From an uncultured Bacteroidia bacterium (GTDB lineage: Bacteria; Bacteroidota; Bacteroidia; Bacteroidales; UBA932): 64,000 nucleotides of DNA. Below are positions 40,132-48,324 of the stretch, in pieces (the stretch's first letter is position 1; every line of letters begins with the position of its first letter). The notes beneath the pieces were generated by a model, which saw nothing but the letters and a program-made list of their open reading frames with translations, was not told the DNA's origin and searched no databases. The stretch covers positions 186,001 to 250,000 of the forward strand of contig CACZXH010000007.1 of assembly GCA_902785065.1 (NCBI GenBank). Direction: 5' to 3'. The position numbers were made by a program, and so were the translations under genes.

Positions 40132-42256
40132 TGCCGTCGGCGAATTCGACCTCGAAGGTGGTCCAGTCCTTGTTCGCGGCACGGATGACGCCCTCGCCAA
40201 AGACGGTGTGGGTGACGGTGTCGCCGATGTGGAAGGGACTCTTGAGCTCCGCCCGTTCCTCGGTGAAGTCGACGCTATCTAGGTCGATGGGGCGGTGCGG
40301 ATCGAACTCCTCGTCCAGGACGTGGATGAGGTTCCGGGTGCCGCGCCAGAGCTCCTCGGGGATAAAGCCTTCGGTGACAACCATTTCCCGCTTGATTTCC
40401 GCGAGGAAGCGGGAGGGGTACTTGTTCATCTTCGTCGACAGGTTGAAGCCTTCCGACTCGGTGAGGAACAGCGCCTTCTCGGCGCGGGTGACGGCGACGT
40501 ACATAAGCCGGCGCTCCTCTTCCTCGCCGTTCTTCTTGTATTCGCGGATGGTCCTGAGGTTCGGGAACACGCCCTCGGACAGGCCGATGATGAAGACATA
40601 CGGGAACTCGAGGCCCTTCGCCTGATGGATGGTCATCAGCTTGAGGGTGGGGACGTCCTTGCGGTGGTCGTCGTTCGTGTATAGGGCGATGTCCTGGAGG
40701 TAGTCGGCGAGGGTGGATTCATCCGGGGTGCGGACGGACTCGTAGAAGCGGATGGAGGAGAGGAGTTCGTCCAGGTTCTCCAGCCGGTCTTCGTCCTGGT
40801 CCTCGCGGATGTCCTGCTTGAGGCCGGAACGGTCCAGCAGGCGGTTCAGGAGATCGCTCACGCGATGCTCTAGCGCATAGGCCTTGGCGTCCTCGACGAG
40901 GTCGACAAAGGCCTGGGCCGTCGGTTTTCCGTAGCCGTCGCGGATCTGGAGGGCGCTGAAGAGGGAGACGCCGTCGCGGTCCGCATCGGCCCTTAAAGTG
41001 TCCAGGAACTTCTTGCCGAGCTTGCGGGAGGGGACGTTGACGATGCGCTCAAAGGCGAGGTCGTCGTCCTGGTTGCTGACGAGGCGGAGGTAGGAGAGGG
41101 CGTCCTTGATCTCCCTTCTTTCGAAGAAGCGGGTGCCGCCCCAAACGGTGTATTCCAGGCGGGCGTTCAGGAGCGCCTGCTCCAGCGCGCGGGACTGGTA
41201 GGTGCTGCGGTACAGGATCGCGATGTCATTGACCTTGGCGTCATGGGCGAGAAGCGTCTTGATCTGCGCGACGATCCAGTCCATCTCCTCCTTCTCGGAC
41301 TTGCCGTGGTAGTGGATGACCGCGCGGCCTTCGGCCTTCCGGGTGAAGAGGTCCTTCGGGATGCGGTTCTTGTTGTGGGAGATGACCGAGTTGGCGACGT
41401 CCAGGATCTTCGGGGTGGAGCGGTAGTTCTCGTCCAGGATGACGGTCCGGTCGGCCGCGAACTGGACGAAGAGGTCCGGCCGCGCGCCGCGCCATTCGTA
41501 GATGGCCTGGTCCGGGTCGCCCACGATGAAGAGGTTGCGGTGCTTCGCCGCGAGCCGCTCCACGAGGTCCCAGTCGTCCAGGTTGCAGTCCTGCGCCTCG
41601 TCCACCATGATGTAGTTCAGCGTGTTCTGCCACCATTCGCAGGCCTCCGGGAAGCGGTCCAGGATGTATTTCGTGACGTTGATGAGGTCGTCGAAGTCGA
41701 GGGCGTAGTTCTTCATCTGCCGGCTCACGTAGCCCGCGAGGCGGTTGCCCTTCCGCATCTCGTCGGTGATCTTCGCCCCCGGGAGCATGAAGGCCGGGAT
41801 GTACCCGTTCAGGGCCTTGTCGACCGAGACCATGTCCAGGAACTGCTTGACCGTCTTCTCGGTGCGCTTGAGGCCCATCTCGTCCATCGCCTGCTTCGCG
41901 ATGGACTTGCAGTCCTCCTCGTCCAGGACGGTGAAGCCCTTGGGGAAGCCGAGGCGGTAGATCTCTTTCCGGAGGAACTTGACGCAGAAACCGTGGATGG
42001 TGCACACGAAGTCGTTGTAGTCGCCGCTGTGGACCATCCCCGCGATGCGGGCGCGCATCTCCGCGGCCGCCTTGTTCGTGAAGGTGAGGCACAGGATGTT
42101 CGCCGGGTCGATGCCGAGGACATTGACCAGGTACGCATACCGGTGGGTCAGCGCCTTCGTCTTGCCCGTACCGGCCCCGGCCACGACGCGGATCCTTCCC
42201 TCCGTCGTGGTCACGGCCTCCTTCTGGCGGCTGTTCAGTCCCTCGAAAATATCCAT
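40079..42256 (-). CDS. UvrD/PcrA-type 3'-5' DNA helicase
   Basis: This 725-residue SF1A helicase carries LNSRQKEAV (Q motif), Walker A VAGAGTGKTKAL, LTFTNKAAAEM (Ia), VDEAQD (II), GDPDQAIYEWRGA (III), LDENYRS (IV), TIHQAKGLEFPYVFI (V) and VAVTRAEKAL (VI). It ends in a KOW/Tudor-like segment (GDTVTHTVFGEGVIRAANKD) as in PcrA. It acts in repair and replication-fork clearing. The start at 42256 overlaps the pncA stop in TAATG; the upstream in-frame extension antiparallel to pncA coding is rejected. A PcrA or UvrD label is equally valid. Confidence 0.93.
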   Translation of the reverse strand: MDIFEGLNSRQKEAVTTTEGRIRVVAGAGTGKTKALTHRYAYLVNVLGIDPANILCLTFTNKAAAEMRARIAGMVHSGDYNDFVCTIHGFCVKFLRKEIYRLGFPKGFTVLDEEDCKSIAKQAMDEMGLKRTEKTVKQFLDMVSVDKALNGYIPAFMLPGAKITDEMRKGNRLAGYVSRQMKNYALDFDDLINVTKYILDRFPEACEWWQNTLNYIMVDEAQDCNLDDWDLVERLAAKHRNLFIVGDPDQAIYEWRGARPDLFVQFAADRTVILDENYRSTPKILDVANSVISHNKNRIPKDLFTRKAEGRAVIHYHGKSEKEEMDWIVAQIKTLLAHDAKVNDIAILYRSTYQSRALEQALLNARLEYTVWGGTRFFERREIKDALSYLRLVSNQDDDLAFERIVNVPSRKLGKKFLDTLRADADRDGVSLFSALQIRDGYGKPTAQAFVDLVEDAKAYALEHRVSDLLNRLLDRSGLKQDIREDQDEDRLENLDELLSSIRFYESVRTPDESTLADYLQDIALYTNDDHRKDVPTLKLMTIHQAKGLEFPYVFIIGLSEGVFPNLRTIREYKKNGEEEERRLMYVAVTRAEKALFLTESEGFNLSTKMNKYPSRFLAEIKREMVVTEGFIPEELWRGTRNLIHVLDEEFDPHRPIDLDSVDFTEERAELKSPFHIGDTVTHTVFGEGVIRAANKDWTTFEVEFADGKVRSLRAAFLKLADLPE

Positions 42257-42855
42257 TAAATCAGGTGGATCCCTTCCTCCTCCATCGCCTTCAGCGCCTC
42301 CACATGCCCGGCCGCATCGACCCAGGCGAGGGCATCCTTCAGGACGTACACCGCGAAACCGTCCTTCAGGAGGTCCTCCGCGGTGTTGCGGACGCAGTAT
42401 TCCGTGGCGATGCCGCACACGAGGACGTTCTTGATGTCCAGGAGCTTCAGGACCTCGGCGAGGCTCTGCCCGGCGGCGTTCATCCCCTCGAAGCCGCTGT
42501 ACTGCTCCTGGGTCGGGTCCTCGCCCTTGAAGAAGGTCAGGTCCTCCTTCACGTAGGGGAGGAGGGCTTCATGGACATCGGCTCCATGGGTGCCCTGGAC
42601 ACAGTGCGGCGGCCAGGGACCGCCCTGCTCGGCGAACGAGCAGTGGTCCGCGGGATGATGGTCCCGGATGAAGAGGATCGGATAGGTGGAAACGACGCCC
42701 GTGTCGTCGGCGTCCGTCCCGGCGGTGAGCCGATCGATGGCCTTCAGCGTGCCCTCGATGGCCCCCTCGGCCCCCTGGCACGCCATACTCCCGTCGATGA
42801 AGTCGTAGAGCATGTCCACGACCACCAGTGCGCTGTCTTTCAGGTTCTTTGCCAT
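42256..42855 (-). CDS. pncA: Nicotinamidase
   Basis: This 199-residue isochorismatase-fold amidase converts nicotinamide to nicotinate. The catalytic Asp is in VVVDMLYDF, a Lys follows in LPYVKEDLTFFKG, and the nucleophile Cys is in GIATEYCVRNTAEDL. HHPADHCSF gives the metal site. It is two bases after pncB, so the Preiss-Handler salvage steps are in one operon. Confidence 0.93.
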   Translation of the reverse strand: MAKNLKDSALVVVDMLYDFIDGSMACQGAEGAIEGTLKAIDRLTAGTDADDTGVVSTYPILFIRDHHPADHCSFAEQGGPWPPHCVQGTHGADVHEALLPYVKEDLTFFKGEDPTQEQYSGFEGMNAAGQSLAEVLKLLDIKNVLVCGIATEYCVRNTAEDLLKDGFAVYVLKDALAWVDAAGHVEALKAMEEEGIHLI

Positions 42856-42857
42856 GG

Positions 42858-44366
42858 CTAGTCGATCTCAAAGGCCTGGATCTGCTTCACGAGGTCGTCG
42901 ATCAGGCGCATCTTGGTGTCGTAGAGGTCGTCGGAGATGTCCACCTTGTAGTAGTGCGGGTTGATAAGGCGGGATTCCGCGGGCGAGAAGTGGTGCAAGT
43001 TGTCCTTGAAGAAGGCTTTCTTCTGCATCAGGGTGTGCTGCGGGCAGACGCGCTTGCCGTTCGCGATGGCCTGGTGCTGGAGCGGACGGGCCTCGTAGGT
43101 GCCGGCCTCGAAGGTCTTGTATTTGAAGGAGTCGTACTCGTCGCGGACGGTGATGGTCTCGCCTTTCTGGATGGCAAGGTCCATCTTGTCGCCGCGGAGG
43201 CAGGTGACATCGGCCTTGAACACGTAGCCATCGATCTTGTTGCCCTTGGAGGAGTCCAGGGCGCTGATGCGCCAGGTGATCTGGAAGCCCGGGTTGATGA
43301 GCTTGATCTTATCCTCGGAACGCTTCAGGACGGGCTGGTCGCCGATCTGCACGAGTTTGTACACGTTGCCGAAGCAGGGGGCGGCCTTGGAGGTGGCGAT
43401 CGCATCGCCCACGCCGTAACTGTCGATGCAGGCGCCCTGGCGCTCGAGGTCCGTGATCAGGTACTCGTCCAGGCTGTTGGTCGCGAAGATCTTGCACTTT
43501 TTCAGGCCGTGCTCGTCCAGGATGGAGCGGACTTCCTGCGAGAGGTACGCGAGGTCGCCGCTGTCCAGCCGGACGCCGTAGCCTCCGGGATAGCTGTCGT
43601 CGATGCCGTTCTCGCGGAAGGCGCGGATGGCGTTCTTGACACCGCACTTGAGGGTGTCGTACGTGTCGATGAGGAGGATGATGTTCTCGCCCCGGTGCGT
43701 GCGGATGTAGTCGCAGAAGGCCTGGTGCTCGCCCTCGACGGTGCTGCCGTAGGCGGTCACGAAGCTGTGCGCCATCGTGCCGGTGGAGGGGACGTTGTTC
43801 ATTGCGCCGGTGAGGATGTTGGAGGAGGAGGCGCAGCCGGCGATCTGCGCGGCTTTGCCGCCGTACACGGCGGCCCAGGGGCCGTGTGCCCGCCGGGAGC
43901 CGAACTCCGAGACCGGCTTGTCCGTCGCGCGGCACACGCGGGAGGCCTTCGTCGCGACGGCCATCTGGTGGTTCAGGATGCACAGCATCGGGGTCTCCAG
44001 GACCTGGGCCTCGATCATGGGTGCGACAACGGTGACGATGGGCTGCGTGGGGAAGGCGATCTCGCCTTCGCGCATGCAGTACACCGCGCCGGTGAACTTC
44101 ATGGTGCTCAGATACTTGCGGAACTCCTTGTAGTCGTCCCCGGGGAGGAACTTCTCATAGAATTCCTCCGGCTCGGTGCCCAGCTTCTGGACCATCTGGA
44201 TGACTTCCTCCGTGCCGCTCACGACGGCCCAGTTGTTGTTCTCCGGCGCCTTCCGGTAAAACAGGTTGAAGGTGGCGATTTCCTTGTCCTTCCCGCATTC
44301 CAGGTACGACTTTCCCATCGTGTACTGGTACTTGTCGGAGCAATAGGCAGTGTTCAGTTTGTCCAT
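42858..44366 (-). CDS. pncB: Nicotinate phosphoribosyltransferase
   Basis: This 502-residue enzyme makes nicotinate mononucleotide from nicotinate and PRPP for NAD salvage. YCSDKYQYTMG at the start, EFGSRRAHGPWAAV, GTMAHSFVTAYG, LLIDTYDTL, VRLDSGDLAYLSQEVR and FATNSLDEYLI are conserved. The start at 44366 gives MDKLNTAYCSDKYQ; the frame continues 14 codons upstream without support. It is followed by pncA. Confidence 0.95.
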   Translation of the reverse strand: MDKLNTAYCSDKYQYTMGKSYLECGKDKEIATFNLFYRKAPENNNWAVVSGTEEVIQMVQKLGTEPEEFYEKFLPGDDYKEFRKYLSTMKFTGAVYCMREGEIAFPTQPIVTVVAPMIEAQVLETPMLCILNHQMAVATKASRVCRATDKPVSEFGSRRAHGPWAAVYGGKAAQIAGCASSSNILTGAMNNVPSTGTMAHSFVTAYGSTVEGEHQAFCDYIRTHRGENIILLIDTYDTLKCGVKNAIRAFRENGIDDSYPGGYGVRLDSGDLAYLSQEVRSILDEHGLKKCKIFATNSLDEYLITDLERQGACIDSYGVGDAIATSKAAPCFGNVYKLVQIGDQPVLKRSEDKIKLINPGFQITWRISALDSSKGNKIDGYVFKADVTCLRGDKMDLAIQKGETITVRDEYDSFKYKTFEAGTYEARPLQHQAIANGKRVCPQHTLMQKKAFFKDNLHHFSPAESRLINPHYYKVDISDDLYDTKMRLIDDLVKQIQAFEID

Positions 44367-44405
44367 GATGTTTGTGTTTGTAGATGCCGCAGCGGGCGGT
44401 ATCCA

Positions 44406-44413
44406 CAAAGATA
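44406..44413 (-). promoter_or_regulatory. pncB operon promoter -7 box
   Basis: The minus strand reads TATCTTTG, 40 bases before the pncB ATG and just past the stop of the upstream phytase-like gene. Confidence 0.5.
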
Positions 44414-44433
44414 AGAAAAATACCGATAGGGTG

Positions 44434-45840
44434 TTACCGGAAGAGGATGACTTTCACATACTCGTTCGTCAGGCCGCCGGAGCCCTTCTGGGAGTCGGCG
44501 ATGAGGACGAGCGTGCGCCGGCCGTCCGGAAGGACGGGGCCGAGGCACATGCCTTCGAAATTGGCGAGGTTCAGGGCACCGGTGGTGAAGGTGCACAGGA
44601 GGGACTTGCGGAGGATGCCGGCGGTATCGTTGACCGGGTCCACGACATAGATGTGGATGTCCGTGAAAGCTCCTTGCAGCTTCTCCCACAGGCTTCCCTG
44701 GGGCACATAGACTTCCCGCTCCAGCACGAGCAGTCGGCCGTCGTCCAAGGCGGTGAGGGCAGGGACGCCGAACACGTAGGCGACGGTCCTCTGGCCGGTC
44801 TGCGTCGGTTCGCCGGTCTGGTAGAAATAGCGTCTGGCGGGCTTCCCTTCGCGGTCGAAGCTCTGCAGGCGGAGGATTCCCGGGAGGAAGGTATCGGTCT
44901 TCAGCGGCGCTTCCGTCGTGGTCCAGAACAGGCCGGTGCTCTCGTTGTAGGTAAGGGCCTCGAAGCCTTGGTTATCGACGATTCCCTTCAGGTCTTTCGG
45001 TACCTTCAGGCTGACGCCGGCATCGTTCCCGTTGAGGTCGTAGCCGCGGATTTCCTGGTTCTTCTCGGAGGAAACGTACAGCCGGTTCTCGGAGGCGACG
45101 AAGGCGACGCCCTCGGTGTCCCGCTTCTTGCCGTCAGCCGCCGCTGTTCCGGGCGCGACTTGCCGCAGGACCGTACCGACGTTGCCATAATCGTCGATGG
45201 GAATCGCGAACCGCAGGATGCCGCCGCCTTTCAGGTTGTCGTCCACGACCGCATACTGGTTCCCGCCCAGCCAGGTGATGCCGGAGTATTCGCCGGGTTC
45301 GATGTCCAGGAGCGTGGCCGGCAGGGGTGTGGCCCGGAGGCCGGTATCAGGGGCCTCAGGCGGAAGGAGGGTCCCGTTCCACCGGTATGCGGTGCCGGGC
45401 TCGATGTTCCTGCCGGAGAGACGGGCGGACCAGAGGCGGCCGTCCGGCGCCTCGGCGACGGCGGCGACCGCCGTGAGGATGCCCGGCTCCTTCGCCATCC
45501 ACAGGACCATCGGCCCCGTTCCCGTCACCGGAAGGGTCCGGACTTCGCCCACCACGGGCACCAGCAGGACCTTGTCAATGCCTGCCGGCAGGCCGTCCAG
45601 TTGCATCCGGACATAGGCGCTGGCGTGCCGGACGGTAAAGAGCGAATCGCCTTTCTCCGTGACGGTGGTGTCCGTCACGAAATGGTCCTGCGCGAACAGA
45701 CTGTCGGCCTCCACATCGCCCGCCACGGGTGTCCCGTCCTCGAACCGGACGGGTTCGTAAACGACCTTCCCCTTCGGTTGCGCACTGCAACCCAAGGCTA
45801 TGAAACTTGCCGCGAGGAGGCTGGAGAGAACCCTTTTCAT
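44434..45840 (-). CDS. Esterase-like activity of phytase family lipoprotein
   Basis: A 468-residue lipoprotein: MKRVLSSLLAASFIALGC gives a lipobox Cys. The body is a beta-propeller of the phytase-like esterase family, with EYSGITWLGGNQYAVVDD, DTEGVAFVASENRLYVSSE, NQGFEALTYN and a final LANFEGMCLGPVLPDGRRTLVLIADSQ. Substrate is unknown; a phosphoesterase role is only suggested by the family name. It starts near a TATCTTTG box, divergent from the kinase gene. Confidence 0.82.
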   Translation of the reverse strand: MKRVLSSLLAASFIALGCSAQPKGKVVYEPVRFEDGTPVAGDVEADSLFAQDHFVTDTTVTEKGDSLFTVRHASAYVRMQLDGLPAGIDKVLLVPVVGEVRTLPVTGTGPMVLWMAKEPGILTAVAAVAEAPDGRLWSARLSGRNIEPGTAYRWNGTLLPPEAPDTGLRATPLPATLLDIEPGEYSGITWLGGNQYAVVDDNLKGGGILRFAIPIDDYGNVGTVLRQVAPGTAAADGKKRDTEGVAFVASENRLYVSSEKNQEIRGYDLNGNDAGVSLKVPKDLKGIVDNQGFEALTYNESTGLFWTTTEAPLKTDTFLPGILRLQSFDREGKPARRYFYQTGEPTQTGQRTVAYVFGVPALTALDDGRLLVLEREVYVPQGSLWEKLQGAFTDIHIYVVDPVNDTAGILRKSLLCTFTTGALNLANFEGMCLGPVLPDGRRTLVLIADSQKGSGGLTNEYVKVILFR

Positions 45841-45850
45841 CGTACCGTCA

Positions 45851-45882
45851 TTTGCTTGCAAAGATAAGAATAATTAATTTTG
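45851..45882. promoter_or_regulatory. Overlapping divergent promoters for the phytase-like and kinase/RapZ genes
   Basis: Plus strand: TTTG at 45851-45854, 20 bases, then TAATTTTG at 45875-45882, a full Bacteroidota promoter ending 4 bases before the ATG at 45887. Minus strand: TATCTTTG at 45866-45859, lying between the two plus elements and 18 bases from the ATG at 45840. The two promoters cannot be occupied at once. Confidence 0.7.
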
Positions 45883-45886
45883 CATT

Positions 45887-47440
45887 ATGTCACTGGAATC
45901 CTTGTTCGAACAGTATACCGGGGCGGCGCCCGTCGCCAGCGTGGCGCTCACCGGGTCGGCCTCGCACCGGCGGTACTATCGCCTGACGGGGGCCGACGGG
46001 CGGACGCTCATCGGCGTGGAAGGCACCGACGCCGACGAGAACCGCGCCTTCCTCACGATCGACCGTCACTTCGCCGCTAAGGGCATCAACGTGCCGAAGG
46101 TGGTCGCTGTTGACGGCCTTTGCTATTTGCAGGAGGACCTGGGCACGACCGTCCTGTACGACGCGCTCGCTGCCGGCCGCGCCTCGGGGAACTATGGGCC
46201 GGATGAGGTCGCGCTGCTGCGCAAGACCCTCGCCGCCCTCCCGAAGATCCAGGTCGAGGGCGCCCGCGGACTGGATTTCTCGGTGTGCTACCCACAGCCG
46301 TCCTTCGACGCCCGGATGGTGGACTTCGACCTGAACTATTTCAAGTACGACTTCCTGAAACTCGTCGGTGTGGAGTTCAACGAGGTCTTCCTGCAGGACG
46401 ACTTCGACCGCCTGAAGGCGGACCTCCTGGCCGAACCTTCCGACACCTTCCTGTACCGGGACTTCAACGCCCGGAACGTGATGCTGGTGGACGGGGAACC
46501 CTGGTTCATTGACTTCCAGGGCGGACGCCGCGGCCCCGTCTATTACGACGTGGCCTCCTTCCTCTGGCAGGCCCGCGCCAAGTATCCGGAAGCCCTGCGC
46601 GAAGAACTGCTGCAAGTGTACCTGGACGCGCTGAAGGCCTATTTGCCCGTGGATGAAGCCCATTTTCGGGAACGCCTCCGCCTCTTTATCCTCTTCCGGA
46701 TGCTCCAGGTCCTCGGCTGCTACGGTTACCGTGGCCTCTGGGAAGGCAACAAAGCCTTCTCCTCCAGCATCCCCCCGGCCCTGGCGATCGTCAAGTCCCT
46801 TCTGCCGTTCAGCGACTATCCCTACCTGTCTGATGTCCTCGCCAAGCTTTGCGGGGGCGACCCGGAGGAGGGAGTGTTATTTCCCGAACCTGTGCCCACC
46901 CTCGGGCACATTAGAGGGAGGGGCCCGCAGGCCCGGAACGGGACTGTGGGAGGGACGGAGCAATCTTTGATTGCGGAGGGTTCGGGAAATAACACTCCCT
47001 CCGGAGAAAGGGCGCCCCTGACCGTGACCGTGTACAGTTTTTCCTTCAGGAAGGGCATACCCGAGGATACGTCCGGGAACGGGGGCGGGTATGTGTTCGA
47101 CTGCCGGTCGGTGCATAATCCCGGGAAATATGAGCGATTCAAGCAGTTGACCGGCCTGGATGAACCCGTCATACGGTTCCTGGAGGAGGACGGCGAAATC
47201 CTCCGCTTCCTGGACCACGTCTATGCCTTGGTCGATGCGCACGTGGAGCGCTTCCTCGAGCGCGGCTTCATGCACCTGCAGGTCAGTTTCGGATGCACTG
47301 GCGGCCAGCACCGCTCCGCCTACAGCGCCCAGCACCTCGCCGAGCACCTGGTCGCCAAGTATCCCGTCCGCGTGCACCTGATCCACCGCGAGCGGGGCAT
47401 CGAGCGCTGGTTACCCGAAGAGTGTGTCGAATGTAAGTGA
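45887..47440 (+). CDS. AmgK-like sugar kinase fused to RapZ C-terminal domain
   Basis: This 517-residue two-domain protein starts with an APH-fold kinase (1-325) that has YRDFNARNVMLVDG and WFIDFQGGRRGPVYYDVAS, the catalytic loop and Mg-binding motif closest to AmgK, the anomeric MurNAc/GlcNAc kinase of wall recycling. Residues about 373-517 match the RapZ C-terminal domain (YVFDCRSVHNPG, VSFGCTGGQHRSAYSAQHLA), which binds glucosamine-6-phosphate in E. coli. The N-terminal P-loop of RapZ is absent. The linker (about 327-372) is encoded by a 136-bp inverted-repeat element. The next gene is MurU-like. Kinase and RapZ-C fusions are known in Bacteroidota; a sugar-sensing kinase is my inference. 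Confidence 0.82.
   Translation: MSLESLFEQYTGAAPVASVALTGSASHRRYYRLTGADGRTLIGVEGTDADENRAFLTIDRHFAAKGINVPKVVAVDGLCYLQEDLGTTVLYDALAAGRASGNYGPDEVALLRKTLAALPKIQVEGARGLDFSVCYPQPSFDARMVDFDLNYFKYDFLKLVGVEFNEVFLQDDFDRLKADLLAEPSDTFLYRDFNARNVMLVDGEPWFIDFQGGRRGPVYYDVASFLWQARAKYPEALREELLQVYLDALKAYLPVDEAHFRERLRLFILFRMLQVLGCYGYRGLWEGNKAFSSSIPPALAIVKSLLPFSDYPYLSDVLAKLCGGDPEEGVLFPEPVPTLGHIRGRGPQARNGTVGGTEQSLIAEGSGNNTPSGERAPLTVTVYSFSFRKGIPEDTSGNGGGYVFDCRSVHNPGKYERFKQLTGLDEPVIRFLEEDGEILRFLDHVYALVDAHVERFLERGFMHLQVSFGCTGGQHRSAYSAQHLAEHLVAKYPVRVHLIHRERGIERWLPEECVECK
46867..47002. mobile_element. 136-bp MITE-like element with perfect 24-bp inverted ends, in frame
   Basis: The arms 46867-46890 and 46979-47002 are exact reverse complements over 24 bases (GGAGGGAGTGTTATTTCCCG plus AACC). 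Inside lie smaller hairpins: GTGCCC/GGGCAC near 46892-46909, a GGGCCC/GGCCC cluster, and GCAATC-TTT-GATTGC at 46960-46974. A GGA flanks each end, a possible 3-bp target duplication. It keeps the host frame open and forms the interdomain linker. It encodes no transposase. Confidence 0.8.
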
Positions 47441-47466
47441 TTGACAGTGATTGGCTTAACGATTTT

Positions 47467-47490
47467 TGAGTGCGCAAAATGGAGCACTCA
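47467..47490. other. Hairpin between the kinase/RapZ gene and the MurU-like gene
   Basis: TGAGTGC and GCACTCA form a 7-bp stem with a 10-base loop in the 103-bp gap. No T run follows, so termination is doubtful; it could be an RNA processing or attenuation element. Confidence 0.35.
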
Positions 47491-47543
47491 TCATTACGTA
47501 AGGTGTTGATAATAAACAAGTTCCATTCGACGGCCGTCAGACG

Positions 47544-48317
47544 ATGAAAGCGATGATCTTTGCCGCGGGGCTGGGGACCCGCCTGAAACCGATTACGGAC
47601 ACGATGCCGAAGGCGCTCGTGCCCGTGTGCGGGCAACCGTTGCTTTACCACGTCATCAACAAGCTTGTTGCGGCGGGGTATGACGACCTTGTGGTGAATG
47701 TCCATCACTTCCCGGACCAGATCATCCACTATCTCCACTCCCACGATTTCGGCGCCCGCATCGCCGTCTCCGACGAAAGGGATTTCCTGCGGGAGACTGG
47801 CGGGGGTATCCGCTATGCGAAGCACCTGCTGACAGAGGATGAGATTCCCGGTCTGGCCGGGAATGACGGAATCGAGCCCTTCCTCGTCCATAACGTGGAC
47901 ATTGTCAGTAACTTGGACCTCAACTGGCTGCGGGAGCAGCACCGGGAAGAGGCGCTGGCGACGCTGGTGGCGAGCGAACGGAAGACGCAGCGGTATTTCC
48001 TGTTTGACGAAGACAACCGGCTGAAAGGATGGACCAACATCGCGACCGGGGAAGTCCGCAGCCCGTTCCCGGACATCGACCCGGACCGGTGCCGCAAGCT
48101 CGCCTTCGCCGGCATCCACCTGATGTCGCCGGCCATCTTCGACGCCTTCGACCGGTACGGCTTCGGCGACCGTTTCTCCATCGTGGACTTCTACCTCCGC
48201 GCCTGCGCCGAGTATCCCATCTTCGCCGCCGTCCCGCCGGACTTCCAATTGGTTGATGTGGGCAAAAAAGAAACCCTCTCCGAAGCGGAAAGGGTTTGTG
48301 AAGCTATTCTGAAGTAA
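47544..48317 (+). CDS. MurU-like sugar-1-phosphate nucleotidyltransferase
   Basis: A 257-residue NTP transferase: MIFAAGLGTRLKPITDTMPKALVPV is the nucleotide-binding signature, with ETGGGIRYAKHLL, the metal Asp in FLVHNVDIVSN and FAGIHLMSP. Length and motifs fit MurU (MurNAc-1-P uridylyltransferase), and the preceding AmgK-like kinase would make its substrate, so the pair probably returns MurNAc to UDP-MurNAc, bypassing de novo synthesis. Residues 100-108 (EIPGLAGND) come from an in-frame family A palindrome placed just before the metal-binding strand. The last 30 codons double as a terminator for the convergent gene. Confidence 0.82.
   Translation: MKAMIFAAGLGTRLKPITDTMPKALVPVCGQPLLYHVINKLVAAGYDDLVVNVHHFPDQIIHYLHSHDFGARIAVSDERDFLRETGGGIRYAKHLLTEDEIPGLAGNDGIEPFLVHNVDIVSNLDLNWLREQHREEALATLVASERKTQRYFLFDEDNRLKGWTNIATGEVRSPFPDIDPDRCRKLAFAGIHLMSPAIFDAFDRYGFGDRFSIVDFYLRACAEYPIFAAVPPDFQLVDVGKKETLSEAERVCEAILK
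47841..47867. repeat. Palindromic repeat, family A (copy 2), inside the MurU-like gene
   Basis: GAGATTCCCGGTC-TGG-CCGGGAATGAC. It differs by one base from the copies at 21748 (read on the opposite strand) and 50633, and is read as EIPGLAGND in the same frame as in MurE and InfB. Confidence 0.85.
48264..48297 (-). terminator. Rho-independent terminator of the CPBP gene, inside the MurU-like CDS
   Basis: On the minus strand AAACCCTTTCCG-CTT-CGGAGAGGGTTT forms a 12-bp stem with one mismatch followed by CTTTTTT. It lies 28 bases past the CPBP stop and is wholly within the 3' end of the convergent MurU-like gene. Confidence 0.8.
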
Positions 48318-48324
48318 AAACCGA

